Source: an uncultured Pseudomonadota bacterium (GTDB lineage: Bacteria; Pseudomonadota; Gammaproteobacteria; Steroidobacterales; Steroidobacteraceae). From it: a stretch of DNA of 64,000 nt. This document shows positions 53,165 to 61,826 of the stretch, piece by piece. The position numbers and the translations under genes are program-made. Numbering within the stretch: the stretch's first letter is position 1; each line of letters begins with the position of its first letter. The notes under the pieces are model-generated. The model was not told where the DNA came from. It searched no databases and saw only the letters and a list, made by a program, of their open reading frames with translations. The DNA is taken from NCBI GenBank assembly GCA_903884235.1, contig CAISEB010000016.1:124001-188000 (forward strand), given 5' to 3'.

Positions 53165-53995
53165 ATGGCTCGTAGGTTGCAGGACGGTCTCGTCGACGAT
53201 GCCGTCGTCGAGACGTATCGAGCGGATGGCGCGATCTGCCTGAAGGGACTGCTGACGCCGGGGGAGGTCGCGACGCTGCGGACCGGGATCGACGCGAACC
53301 TGGCGGCGCCAAGCCCGCGCGCCAAGATCGCGAGCAGGCCCGGGGATCCGGGGCTGTTCATCGAGGACTTCTGCTGCTGGTCCGAGAACCCGCACTACGA
53401 GCGCTTCATCCGAGAGGCGCCTCTCGCAGAAGTCGCGGCGCGGCTCACGGGTAGCCGGGTCATCCGGCTCTACCATGACCACATGCTGACCAAGGAGGCC
53501 GGGACGGTGCAGCGCACGCCGTGGCACCAGGACCAGCCGTACTACAACATCGACGGCGTGCAGAACGTCAGCTTCTGGATCCCGGTGGATCCGGTCAGTC
53601 GTGCCTCGACGCTGGAGTTCGTGGCCGGATCGCACCGCGGGCCGTGGCTGATGCCGCGCTCGTTCATGTCCAACGAGGCGAAGTGGTTCCCCGAGGGATC
53701 GCTCGCGGACCTCCCGGACGTCGAGGCGGAGCGCTCGAAGCACCGCATTCTCGGCTGGGACGTCGAGCCGGGCGACGTGGTGGCGTTCCACATGCTCGCG
53801 CTGCACGCCTCGGCGGGCGTCGAGCCCGGCCGCAGGCGACGGGTGTTCTCGCTGCGGGTGACCGGCGACGACGTGACGCACGCGCCACGGCATTGGGTGA
53901 CGTCCCCGGCCTTCCCGGGCCTCGAGGACGAGCTGCCGGCCGGCGCGCCCCTCGAGCACCGGCTGTTCCCGGTGCTGTGGCCCGCGGCCGGCTAG
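53165..53995 (+). CDS. PhyH-family Fe(II)/2-oxoglutarate dioxygenase
   Basis: A 276-residue double-stranded beta-helix oxygenase of the phytanoyl-CoA dioxygenase family. Iron ligands are H121 and D123 (TPWHQDQPYYN) and H214 (MLALHASAG); the 2-oxoglutarate Arg is in the RRRRVFSLRV segment (residues 223-231). Related enzymes PhnY and TmpA hydroxylate aminophosphonates, including a choline-like trimethylammonium compound, before a PhnZ/TmpB HD oxygenase acts. A PhnZ-like protein is encoded at 1095-1676, but far away. The ATG at 53165 has GAGGAG eight bases upstream. It is the last gene of the plus-strand unit and converges on the third MttB-family gene, 6 nt away. Substrate unknown. Confidence 0.87.
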   Translation: MARRLQDGLVDDAVVETYRADGAICLKGLLTPGEVATLRTGIDANLAAPSPRAKIASRPGDPGLFIEDFCCWSENPHYERFIREAPLAEVAARLTGSRVIRLYHDHMLTKEAGTVQRTPWHQDQPYYNIDGVQNVSFWIPVDPVSRASTLEFVAGSHRGPWLMPRSFMSNEAKWFPEGSLADLPDVEAERSKHRILGWDVEPGDVVAFHMLALHASAGVEPGRRRRVFSLRVTGDDVTHAPRHWVTSPAFPGLEDELPAGAPLEHRLFPVLWPAAG

Positions 53996-54001
53996 GACGG
54001 C

Positions 54002-55570
54002 CTACACGTTCGAGTCGGGGAACGAGGCCTTACGACGGTTCATGTAGTCGACGAGTGCCTCGTCGATCGCCGGATCGAGCGCCGGGGCCTCGTACTCGGC
54101 GAGCTGCTTCTTCCAGTAGGCGTTCGCGCGCTTGGTCATGTCGCTCGCGCCTTCCGCTTCCCACTGCTCGAAGCTGTTGTTGTCCGTCAGCGGCGAGCGG
54201 TAGAACGCCGTCTCGAAGTTCGCCTGCGTATGCGCGCAGCCGAGGAAGTGCTTGCCGGGGCCGACTTCGCGGATCGCGGACATCGCCTGGCCGTTCTCCG
54301 ACATGTCCACGCCCGACAGGAACGTCTGCATCATGCCCGCCTGGTCGGCGTCCATGACGAACTTCTCGTAGCCCATCGACAGGCCGCCTTCGAGCCAGCC
54401 TGCGGTGTGCAGCACGAAGTTGACGCCCGCGAGGCAGGTCGGCAGCAGCGTGTTCGCCGATTCGTACGCCGCCTGCGCATCGGAGATCTTCGAGCCGCAG
54501 AGCCCGCCGCCGGAGCGGAACGGGACGCCGAGGCGGCGTGCGAGCGAGGCCATCACGTACAGCACGAGTGCCGGTTCCGGCGTGCCGAAGGTCGGCGCGC
54601 CCGACTGCATCGAGATCGACGAGGCGAAGCTGCCGAAGATGACCGGCGCGCCCGGGCTCACGAGCTGGGCGAAGGCCATGCCTGCCAGCGACTCCGCCAG
54701 CGTCTGGGCGGCGGTCCCGGCCACCGTGACCGGCGACATCGCGCCGGCGAGGATGAACGGCGTGACGATCGTCGCCTGGTTCGCGCGCGCGTAGACCTTG
54801 AGCGCGCCGAGCATCGTCGAGTCGAAGGTCATCGGCGAGTTGGCGTTGATCAGGCTGACCAGGACGGTCTTGTTCTTGCCCGTCAGCGGGTCGACGAAGT
54901 CGGGGCCGAAGGCGATCTTCGCCATCTCGACCGTGTCCTCGGCGCGTTCCGGCGCCGTGACGGAGCCCATGAACGGCTTGTCGCTGTACTTGATGTGGCT
55001 GTACACCATGTCGAAGTGCCGCTTGTTGACCGGCAGGTCGACGGGTTCGCAGATGGTGCCGCCCGAGTGGTGCAGCGCCGGCGCCATGTACGCCAGCTTC
55101 ACGAAGTTCCGGAAGTCCTCGATGCGCGCGTAGCGGCGGCCATCATCCAGGCTGCGGATGAACGGCGAGCCGTACGCCGGCGCGAAGACCGTGTTCGGGC
55201 CGCCGATGACGACGTTGCGGGCGGGGTTGCGCGCGTGCTGCACGAACTCGCGCGGCGCGCTCTTCTGGACGATCGAGCGGCACATGCCGCGCGGGAAGCG
55301 GACCCGCTCGCCATCGACCTCGGCGCCGGCCGTGCGCCAGATCTCGAGTGCCTCCGGATCGTCGCGGAAGTCGATCCCGACCTCGGCGAGGATCGTGTCG
55401 GCGTTGGCCTCGATCGTCGCGAGCGCCTCGTCGCCGAGGACCTCGAAGTAGGGGATCTTGCGGGTGATGTACGGGATCGTGACCGCCGAGCGGGCGGCGC
55501 GGGCGGCCCGCTTCGCCTCGCGGCCACCGCCACGGTTACGCCGCGCCGAGACTTCCTGCTGTTCGTCCAT
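54002..55570 (-). CDS. MttB-superfamily methyltransferase (3)
   Basis: A 522-residue non-pyrrolysine MttB homologue, uninterrupted by amber codons. Landmarks are EFVQHARNPARNVVIGG, TVFAPAYGSPFIRSLDDG, HHSGGTICEPVDLPVNKRHF and SDKPFMGSVTAPERAED, closely matching copy 2. The N-terminus is again basic (RRNRGGGREAKRAARAARSA), a feature common to all three copies and not part of the barrel. The ATG at 55570 has AGGAGG about ten bases upstream. It lies between the end of the corrinoid operon and a ProVW-type importer, so a quaternary amine imported by that system is a reasonable substrate. Confidence 0.88.
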   Translation of the reverse strand: MDEQQEVSARRNRGGGREAKRAARAARSAVTIPYITRKIPYFEVLGDEALATIEANADTILAEVGIDFRDDPEALEIWRTAGAEVDGERVRFPRGMCRSIVQKSAPREFVQHARNPARNVVIGGPNTVFAPAYGSPFIRSLDDGRRYARIEDFRNFVKLAYMAPALHHSGGTICEPVDLPVNKRHFDMVYSHIKYSDKPFMGSVTAPERAEDTVEMAKIAFGPDFVDPLTGKNKTVLVSLINANSPMTFDSTMLGALKVYARANQATIVTPFILAGAMSPVTVAGTAAQTLAESLAGMAFAQLVSPGAPVIFGSFASSISMQSGAPTFGTPEPALVLYVMASLARRLGVPFRSGGGLCGSKISDAQAAYESANTLLPTCLAGVNFVLHTAGWLEGGLSMGYEKFVMDADQAGMMQTFLSGVDMSENGQAMSAIREVGPGKHFLGCAHTQANFETAFYRSPLTDNNSFEQWEAEGASDMTKRANAYWKKQLAEYEAPALDPAIDEALVDYMNRRKASFPDSNV

Positions 55571-55629
55571 GGGGCCTGAGCCTCCTGATTCGATGCCGCA
55601 GTATGGTCACCGCCCGGGGGCGGGGCTTC

Positions 55630-56859
55630 TCAGTTTGCGGCATTCGCTTGCTTCGGAGCGGCATCGCCGGTCGACAGGGCGCGAATCACCTCCCCGGGGC
55701 CGCAGCTGCCGGCAAAGGCGCCACCCTCGGTCAGCAGGACCGGGTGGCCCGTCTGGCGCTGCAGCTGGATCAGCCAGCGCAGCGGTGCCGAGACGGGCAC
55801 GACGGCGATCCCGGGACCGGGGGTGGGTGCACCCCCCGGGACGGGGACCGGGAGGAGCGCCAGGGCGCCCCCGGGCCCCCGGACGGCGACCGGTTCGCCG
55901 GCCGGACCGAGCGTCACCCGGTAGCGGCCCTCCGGGTCCAGCGCCACGGCACCGTCCTGGGTGCCGAGCACCGCGCGGGGGGTCATCACCATGTGGCCGG
56001 TCAGGACCGTGAGGGGGTTCATGTGCTGCACGAACTCGGCGACGTAGCCGTCCGCAGGTCGCAGCACGATGTCCTCGGCAGCGCCGGTCTGGACGATGCG
56101 CCCCCCTTGCAGCACCGAGATCTGGTTGCCGAGCTTCAGGGCCTCGTCGAGATCGTGCGTCACGAACAGGATTGTCTTCCTCACGCGCGCCTGCAGCTGG
56201 CAGAGCTCGTCCTGCAGCTTCGTGCGGATCAACGGGTCGAGGGCGGAGAACGGTTCGTCCATGAGCAGGACGTCGGCGTCGGTCGCGAACGCGCGCGCGA
56301 GGCCGACGCGCTGCTGCATGCCGCCCGACAGTTCGGCGACGTGCCGATCGGCCCACTGCGCGAGCCCCACGAGTTCGAGCTTCTCGTCGACGACCCGCCG
56401 CCGGGTCGCGGCGGATTCGCCGCGCAGCTCGAGCCCAAAGCCGACGTTGTCGCGCACCGTGCGCCACGGCAGCAGCCCGAACTGCTGGAACATCATCGCG
56501 ATGGTGCCGCGCCGCAGCCGGCGCAGCGTCGAGGCATCGCAGCTCGCCACGTCGGTGATGGCGTCGCCGTCGGCGAGGAGGACCCGGCCTCGCGTCACCG
56601 GGTTCAGCCGGTTCGCGGCCCGCAGCAGCGTCGACTTGCCGGAACCGGACAGGCCCATCAGCACCGAGATGTGGCCGCGCGAGACGACGAGGCTGGCGCC
56701 GGCGACGCCGACGATGACGCCATTCTCGGCCTGGATCTCCGCGCGCGACTGGCCCGCATCGAGCGACTCGAGCGCGCGCCGGATCCGCGTCCGACCGTCG
56801 CGGCCGCGCTCCCGCGAGAACAGGATATCGACGTTCTGGAATTCGAGTGCGGTCGTCAC
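55630..56859 (-). CDS. Quaternary-amine ABC transporter ATPase (ProV/OpuAA-like)
   Basis: A 409-residue ATPase with Walker A GLSGSGKST, Q-loop MMFQQFGLLPWRTV, signature ELSGGMQQRVGLARAF, Walker B VLLMDEPFSALDP and H-loop VTHDLDEAL. The FGLLPWRTV Q-loop and an N-terminal extension before the core are typical of the glycine betaine/proline betaine branch. After about residue 270 a region (HMNPLTVLTGHMVMTP onward) replaces the usual paired CBS domains with a Gly/Pro-rich, less recognisable stretch. The GTG at 56859 overlaps the permease stop by 4 nt. No periplasmic binding protein is adjacent, which is incomplete for this family. Confidence 0.88.
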   Translation of the reverse strand: MTTALEFQNVDILFSRERGRDGRTRIRRALESLDAGQSRAEIQAENGVIVGVAGASLVVSRGHISVLMGLSGSGKSTLLRAANRLNPVTRGRVLLADGDAITDVASCDASTLRRLRRGTIAMMFQQFGLLPWRTVRDNVGFGLELRGESAATRRRVVDEKLELVGLAQWADRHVAELSGGMQQRVGLARAFATDADVLLMDEPFSALDPLIRTKLQDELCQLQARVRKTILFVTHDLDEALKLGNQISVLQGGRIVQTGAAEDIVLRPADGYVAEFVQHMNPLTVLTGHMVMTPRAVLGTQDGAVALDPEGRYRVTLGPAGEPVAVRGPGGALALLPVPVPGGAPTPGPGIAVVPVSAPLRWLIQLQRQTGHPVLLTEGGAFAGSCGPGEVIRALSTGDAAPKQANAAN

Positions 56860-57833
56860 TGTGGTCCTGCCTCGTCGGTGGAACGCGTCATTCGATCGAG
56901 GATGACCGCCAGCAGCACGATCGCAAGGCCTGCCTCGAAGCCCATGCCGACCTGCACGGCGTTCAGGGCCCGGACCACCGGCACGCCAAGGCCACCTGCA
57001 CCGACCAGCGCGGCGATCACCACCATCGACAGGCTGAGCATGATGCACTGGGTGATGCCGGCGATGATCGTGGGGGCCGCGCTCGGCAGCTCGACCTTCA
57101 GCAGCAGTTGCAGGCGCGTGGCGCCGAAGGCTTCGCCGGCCTCCCGGATCGATGCCGGGACCGAGGAGATGCCGAGATGGGTCAGCCGGATCGGCGCCGG
57201 CAGCGCGAAGATGACGGTCGAGATCAGGCCCGGGACGACACCGAGGCCGAACAGCACCAGCGTCGGCGTCAGGTACACGAATGTCGGCAGCGTCTGCATC
57301 AGGTCGAGAACGGGGCGCATCGCCGCGTGCAGGCGCGGCCTGCGTGCGGAAGCGATCCCGAGCGGAACGCCAATGATCGTCGAGGTCGTCGCCGCGACGA
57401 GCACCAGCGAGAGCGTCTCGAGGGTCGCGATCCAATAGCCCTGGTTGATGATGAACGCGAGCGCGAGCACGACGAAGATCGCGAGCGGGATCGACCGGCG
57501 CAGCCACCAGGCGAGCGCAGCCACCGCGAGGATGAGCGCCGGGGCCGGAATGGCGAGGAGCACGGACAGGACGGCATCGATGCTGCCCCTGACCACGACC
57601 GAGAGTCCGTCGAAGAACCCCGCGCCATGGTGCTTCACGAACTCGACCAGCGCCGTGACCGCATCACCAACCGGGATCTTGTGCCGGGCAACCCAGCCTT
57701 CGAAGCCGGCCGGTTCGCGCTCGGCGGTGCCCTCTGCGGCGAGCGCGAGGGCGGGAGCGAGCGCGGCGAGCGCAATGCTGCCTGCCATGGTGGTTGGCCG
57801 GGTTCTCTCGGGGCGCACCGTCGGGTGCCTCAA
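56856..57833 (-). CDS. Quaternary-amine ABC transporter permease (ProW/OpuAB-like)
   Basis: A 325-residue inner-membrane permease. The TTG at 57833 has GGGAGGT four bases upstream; the ATG at 57788 has none, although from it the N-terminus (MAGSIALAALAPALALAAEG) would look like a signal peptide. Hydrophobic segments follow, with the family-typical DLMQTLPTFVYLTPTLVLFG and the EAA-like loop REAGEAFGATRLQLLLKVEL. It probably imports glycine betaine, proline betaine or choline. It is divergent from the betIB fusion across 216 nt holding a BetI-like palindrome. Confidence 0.87.
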   Translation of the reverse strand: MRHPTVRPERTRPTTMAGSIALAALAPALALAAEGTAEREPAGFEGWVARHKIPVGDAVTALVEFVKHHGAGFFDGLSVVVRGSIDAVLSVLLAIPAPALILAVAALAWWLRRSIPLAIFVVLALAFIINQGYWIATLETLSLVLVAATTSTIIGVPLGIASARRPRLHAAMRPVLDLMQTLPTFVYLTPTLVLFGLGVVPGLISTVIFALPAPIRLTHLGISSVPASIREAGEAFGATRLQLLLKVELPSAAPTIIAGITQCIMLSLSMVVIAALVGAGGLGVPVVRALNAVQVGMGFEAGLAIVLLAVILDRMTRSTDEAGPQ

Positions 57834-57888
57834 TCCGACCTCCCTTGACCCCGTCGGCGCCGGGTCGGCATCATTCCGGGGAACCGAC

Positions 57889-57902
57889 TGAATAGCTGTT
57901 CA
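57889..57902. promoter_or_regulatory. Near-palindrome TGAATAGCTGTTCA, candidate BetI operator
   Basis: A 14-bp sequence symmetric except at one base pair, in the 216-nt spacer between the divergent ABC permease (57833) and betIB (58050). TetR-family BetI proteins bind palindromes of the TGAAC...GTTCA type upstream of choline genes. The resemblance and position make this a reasonable operator for both directions. Confidence 0.5.
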
Positions 57903-58049
57903 ATCCGGTCGCTGTCAAGGCCGGCCCGGAAATCTCAACTATTTGATTACAAAGACAAGACATCGCAGACTCGACCGTGGCAGCGGGGCGCCGCTTCGCG
58001 GCCTAGAGACCTCTTCGCGAGGTCGGGATGGAGTACAGGGAGCAGTCAG

Positions 58050-60143
58050 CTGAACAACCAGTCAAGCAAAGGTGGGCCGTCGGATTCCGATCCCACGCGT
58101 TCCACCGGCGGCGAGCGCCTCGAGGAGGACCGCCGCGACCAACTGATCGCCGTCGCGATCGACTGCCTGGCCGAACTCGGCTATGTCGGCAGTACGCTCG
58201 CGCAGATCGCCGGTCGTGCCGGCGTCTCGCCGGGGCTCATCGCGCACTACTTCGGCGACAAGGACGGGCTCCTGGAGGCGGCATTCCGCCAGTTGAGTCG
58301 TCGCGTGCATGCCAACGTGCGCGCCAAGCTCAGGCTCGCGCGCACGCCGCGCGGTCGCGTGCAGGCGGTGATCGACGCGAACCTCGCGCCCGAGGAATTC
58401 AACCAGCGCACGGGCAATGCGTGGCTCGCCTTCTGGGGGCAGCTCCGCCACGTCCCGCAACTGCTGCGGGTGCAGCGCGCGTACCAGCGCCGCATGCTCT
58501 CGAACCTGCGCCACGCACTGCGTTCGCTCCTGCCCGAAGCCGAGGCCCGCACGCTCGCGGCCATGATCGCGGCGATGATCGACGGGGTCTGGCTGCGCGC
58601 GGCCCTGTCCGACTGGGCCGAGGCGGACAGCGAAGCCGCACGGGCGCTGCTGACGGCGTTTGTCGAAGGTCGGTTGCGCGAGCGCGCATTGCACTCCACT
58701 GTCGCGGCACCGGTTGCCGGTGCGAGCGCGAGTGGCGCGAGCAGCTTTCGCACGATCAATCCCGCCACGGGCGAGGTGCTCGCCGAGATCCGCATCGATG
58801 GCGCCGCCGACGTCGACGCCGCGGTCGCGAGGGCGGCCGAGGGCCAGCGCCGCTGGGCGGCGATGACGGGCACCGAACGCGGCCGGATCCTGCGTCGCAC
58901 GGCCGACATCCTCAGGTCACGCAATGCCGAGCTCGCCGAGCTCGAGACGCGCGATACCGGCAAGCCGATCCAGGAGACCAGCGTCGTCGACGTGATGTCC
59001 GGCGCCGACTGCCTCGAGTACTACGGTGGCATCGCCGCGACCATCGCGGGCGAGCACCTCGACCTCGGACCGGGTGCCTTCGGCTACACGCGGCGCGAGC
59101 CGCTCGGGGTCGTCGCCGGCATCGGCGCGTGGAACTATCCGATCCAGATCGCCTGCTGGAAGTCGGCGCCGGCGCTCGCCTGCGGCAACGCGATGATCTT
59201 CAAGCCCGCCGAGCTGACACCGCTGACGGCGATCGAGCTCGGCAAGGCCTTCGATGCGGCCGGCCTGCCGCCTGGCGTGTTCCAGGTGGTGCAGGGCAAG
59301 GCCGATACCGGACGCCTGCTGAGCCGGCATCCCGGCATCCGCAAGGTGTCGCTGACCGGCGAAGTCGGCACCGGCAAGGCCGTGATGAGCGATGCATCCT
59401 CCACGCTCAAGTACGTCACGCTCGAGCTGGGTGGCAAGTCGCCGCTGATCGTGTTCGACGACGCGAAGCTCGACAACGCCGTCGGCGCCGCGCTGCTCGC
59501 GAACTTCTACTCGGCGGGCGAAGTCTGCTCGAACGGCACGCGCGTCTTCGTTCACAAGAAGGTGAAGGCCGCCTTCCTCGAGAAGCTCGAGGCGCGCGTC
59601 GCCGCGATGCGCGTCGGCGATCCGCTGGATCCCGCGACGCAGGTGGGCGCGCTCATCTCCGAGGCGCACATGGAGAAAGTGCTCGGGTACATCGCGCGCG
59701 GGCGCGCCGAAGGGGCGCGCCTGCTCGTCGGCGGGCACCGCGTGACCAGCGGCGACCTCGCGAACGGGTTCTTCGTGGCGCCCACGGTCTTCGACGGATG
59801 CCACGACGACATGGCGATCGTGCGCGAGGAGATCTTCGGGCCGGTGATGAGCGTGCTCGAGTTCGAGGACGAGGATGAAGTGGTGGCGCGGGCCAACGCG
59901 ACGGACTTCGGGCTGTCGGCGGGCGTGTTCACGAACGACCTGACCCGCGGGCATCGCGTGATCGCCCGGCTCGAGGCCGGGACCTGCTGGATAAACCACT
60001 ACAACATCACGCCGATCGAGCTGCCGTTCGGAGGCCACAAGCGCTCCGGGCTCGGCCGCGAGAACGGCAAGGCCGCGATCGAGCACTACACCCAACTCAA
60101 GAGCGTCTACGTCGCGATGGGCGACGTGGACGCCCCGTACTGA
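58050..60143 (+). CDS. betI-betB: BetI (TetR) repressor fused to betaine-aldehyde dehydrogenase BetB
   Basis: One uninterrupted frame of 697 codons. Residues about 26-213 are a complete BetI: helix-turn-helix [20 protein letters not shown] and the ligand-domain [12 protein letters not shown] and DGVWLRAAL. An Ala/Ser/Gly linker ([17 protein letters not shown], 217-232) leads into BetB from FRTINPATG (233) to the end, with general base E459 (LELGGKSP) and catalytic C493 (GEVCSNGTR). The first roughly 23 residues of a normal BetB are absent. No stop separates the parts. The start is uncertain: no in-frame ATG, GTG or TTG lies nearby, and a CTG at 58050 with AGGGAG seven bases upstream is the best candidate. 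An internal TTG at 58674 with AAGG upstream could also give free BetB. betA follows by 10 nt. Confidence 0.85.
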   Translation: MNNQSSKGGPSDSDPTRSTGGERLEEDRRDQLIAVAIDCLAELGYVGSTLAQIAGRAGVSPGLIAHYFGDKDGLLEAAFRQLSRRVHANVRAKLRLARTPRGRVQAVIDANLAPEEFNQRTGNAWLAFWGQLRHVPQLLRVQRAYQRRMLSNLRHALRSLLPEAEARTLAAMIAAMIDGVWLRAALSDWAEADSEAARALLTAFVEGRLRERALHSTVAAPVAGASASGASSFRTINPATGEVLAEIRIDGAADVDAAVARAAEGQRRWAAMTGTERGRILRRTADILRSRNAELAELETRDTGKPIQETSVVDVMSGADCLEYYGGIAATIAGEHLDLGPGAFGYTRREPLGVVAGIGAWNYPIQIACWKSAPALACGNAMIFKPAELTPLTAIELGKAFDAAGLPPGVFQVVQGKADTGRLLSRHPGIRKVSLTGEVGTGKAVMSDASSTLKYVTLELGGKSPLIVFDDAKLDNAVGAALLANFYSAGEVCSNGTRVFVHKKVKAAFLEKLEARVAAMRVGDPLDPATQVGALISEAHMEKVLGYIARGRAEGARLLVGGHRVTSGDLANGFFVAPTVFDGCHDDMAIVREEIFGPVMSVLEFEDEDEVVARANATDFGLSAGVFTNDLTRGHRVIARLEAGTCWINHYNITPIELPFGGHKRSGLGRENGKAAIEHYTQLKSVYVAMGDVDAPY

Positions 60144-60153
60144 GGCAGACGCC

Positions 60154-61812
60154 GTGGATGACTCGACCTACGACTACGTGATCGTCGGAGCAGGCTCTGC
60201 GGGCTGCGTGCTAGCCAACCGCCTGAGCGAGGACGGCCGGAATACCGTGCTGCTGCTCGAGTACGGTGGTTCCGATCGGTCGATCTTCGTGCAGATGCCC
60301 TCGGCTCTGGCGATTCCGATGAACAAGGAACAGTTCAACTGGTTCTACTACTCGGAACCGGAGCCCCACCTCAATGGGCGGCGCATCCATACCGCGCGCG
60401 GCAAGGTGCTGGGTGGCTCGTCCTCGATCAACGGCCTCGTCTACATCCGCGGCAACGCGTTCGACTTCCAGCGCTGGGAGGCCGAGGGTGCGCGTGGCTG
60501 GAGCTATGCCGACGTGCTGCCGTACTTCAAGCGCGCCGAGCGGCGTGCCGAGGGCGGTGACGAATATCGTGGCGGCGACGGCCCGATGGGCACGAGCTAC
60601 GGCACGGTCAAGAATCCGCTCCACGCCGCATGGCTCGCGGCGGCGAAGGAGGCCGGCTACGCGCTGACCGACGACGTCAATGGCTTCCGGCAGGAAGGCT
60701 TCGGCCGGATGGACATGACCGTCGATCGTGGCGTGCGCGCGAGCACCGCGAATGCGTACCTGAGGCCCGCGATGTCGCGCCCCAACCTGCGCGTCGAGAC
60801 CCGCGCGCTCGCGACCCAGGTGGTGTTCGAGAGCAAGCGGGCGATGGGCGTGCGCTACCAGCAGGGCAGCACCGAGCGGGTTGCCCGCGCGCGCCGCGAG
60901 GTCATCGTGTCGGCCGGATCCATCGCATCGCCGCAGCTGCTCAAGCTGTCCGGGGTAGGCCCGGGCGCGGAGCTGCAGCAGCTCGGGATCCCGGTCGTCC
61001 ACGACCTGCCAGGCGTCGGCGAGAACCTGCAGGATCACCTGGAATTCTTCTTCCAGGTCGCCTGCAAGGAGCCGGTCACCCTGTTCTCCGCGATGAGCCC
61101 GTTCGCCAAGCTCAAGATCGGCGTCGAGTGGGTCCTGCTCAAGAGCGGGCTCGGCGCGAGCAACCACTTCGAGACCTGCGGCTTCCTGCGCAGCCGCGCC
61201 GGGATCCAGTACCCGGACATCCAGTACCATTTCCTGCCGCTCGCGGTCAGCTACGACGGCAATTCGATGGCCACCGAGCACGGCTTCCAGGCGCACGTCG
61301 GGCCAATGCGCTCGAAGAGCCGCGGCAACATCCGCCTCGCGGGCCGCAACCCGCTCGACAAGCCCAAGGTGCTGTTCAACTACATGAGCCATCCGGACGA
61401 CTGGGTGGAGATGCGCGCGTGCGTGCGGCTGACGCGCGAGATCTTCGGGCAGCGCGCCTTCGATCGCTATCGCGGTCGCGAGATCCAGCCCGGCGCGAAC
61501 GTGACCAGCGACGAGCAGATCGACGAGTTCATCCGCCAGAAGGTCGAGACGGCGTACCACCCGTCCTGCTCCAACAAGATGGGCGCGGCCGACGATCCGA
61601 TGGCGGTCGTGGATCCCGAGACGCGCGTCCGCGGCCTCGAGGGGATCCGCGTGGTCGATTCGTCGATCATGCCGTCGATCACCAACGGCAACCTGAACGC
61701 GCCGACGATCATGATCGCGGAGAAGGCCGCCGATCATATCCTCGGCAAGCCGCTGCTGCGTTCGGATGCCCCGTTCTACGAGTCGCCGAACTGGCAGACG
61801 ACCCAGCGCTGA
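60154..61812 (+). CDS. betA: Choline dehydrogenase
   Basis: A 552-residue GMC flavoprotein oxidising choline to betaine aldehyde. It has YDYVIVGAGSAGCVLANRLS, VLGGSSSINGLVYIRG, GVGENLQDHLEFFFQ, and the catalytic His and Asn in AYHPSCSNKMG and NGNLNAPTIMIAEKAA. The length and the NKEQFNWFYYSEPE segment fit BetA. It starts at a GTG 10 nt after the BetI-BetB gene, with GAGG upstream, so the product of BetA is passed to the fused dehydrogenase. It converges on the NCS1 transporter gene, 14 nt away. Confidence 0.95.
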   Translation: MDDSTYDYVIVGAGSAGCVLANRLSEDGRNTVLLLEYGGSDRSIFVQMPSALAIPMNKEQFNWFYYSEPEPHLNGRRIHTARGKVLGGSSSINGLVYIRGNAFDFQRWEAEGARGWSYADVLPYFKRAERRAEGGDEYRGGDGPMGTSYGTVKNPLHAAWLAAAKEAGYALTDDVNGFRQEGFGRMDMTVDRGVRASTANAYLRPAMSRPNLRVETRALATQVVFESKRAMGVRYQQGSTERVARARREVIVSAGSIASPQLLKLSGVGPGAELQQLGIPVVHDLPGVGENLQDHLEFFFQVACKEPVTLFSAMSPFAKLKIGVEWVLLKSGLGASNHFETCGFLRSRAGIQYPDIQYHFLPLAVSYDGNSMATEHGFQAHVGPMRSKSRGNIRLAGRNPLDKPKVLFNYMSHPDDWVEMRACVRLTREIFGQRAFDRYRGREIQPGANVTSDEQIDEFIRQKVETAYHPSCSNKMGAADDPMAVVDPETRVRGLEGIRVVDSSIMPSITNGNLNAPTIMIAEKAADHILGKPLLRSDAPFYESPNWQTTQR

Positions 61813-61826
61813 CGCGCTGGCGCCGG

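Noticed and set aside
58028-59878. ATG-started frame overlapping betIB in another frame
   Set aside because: It has a proper ATG but yields an Arg-rich product without motifs, while the overlapping frame encodes recognisable BetI and BetB.
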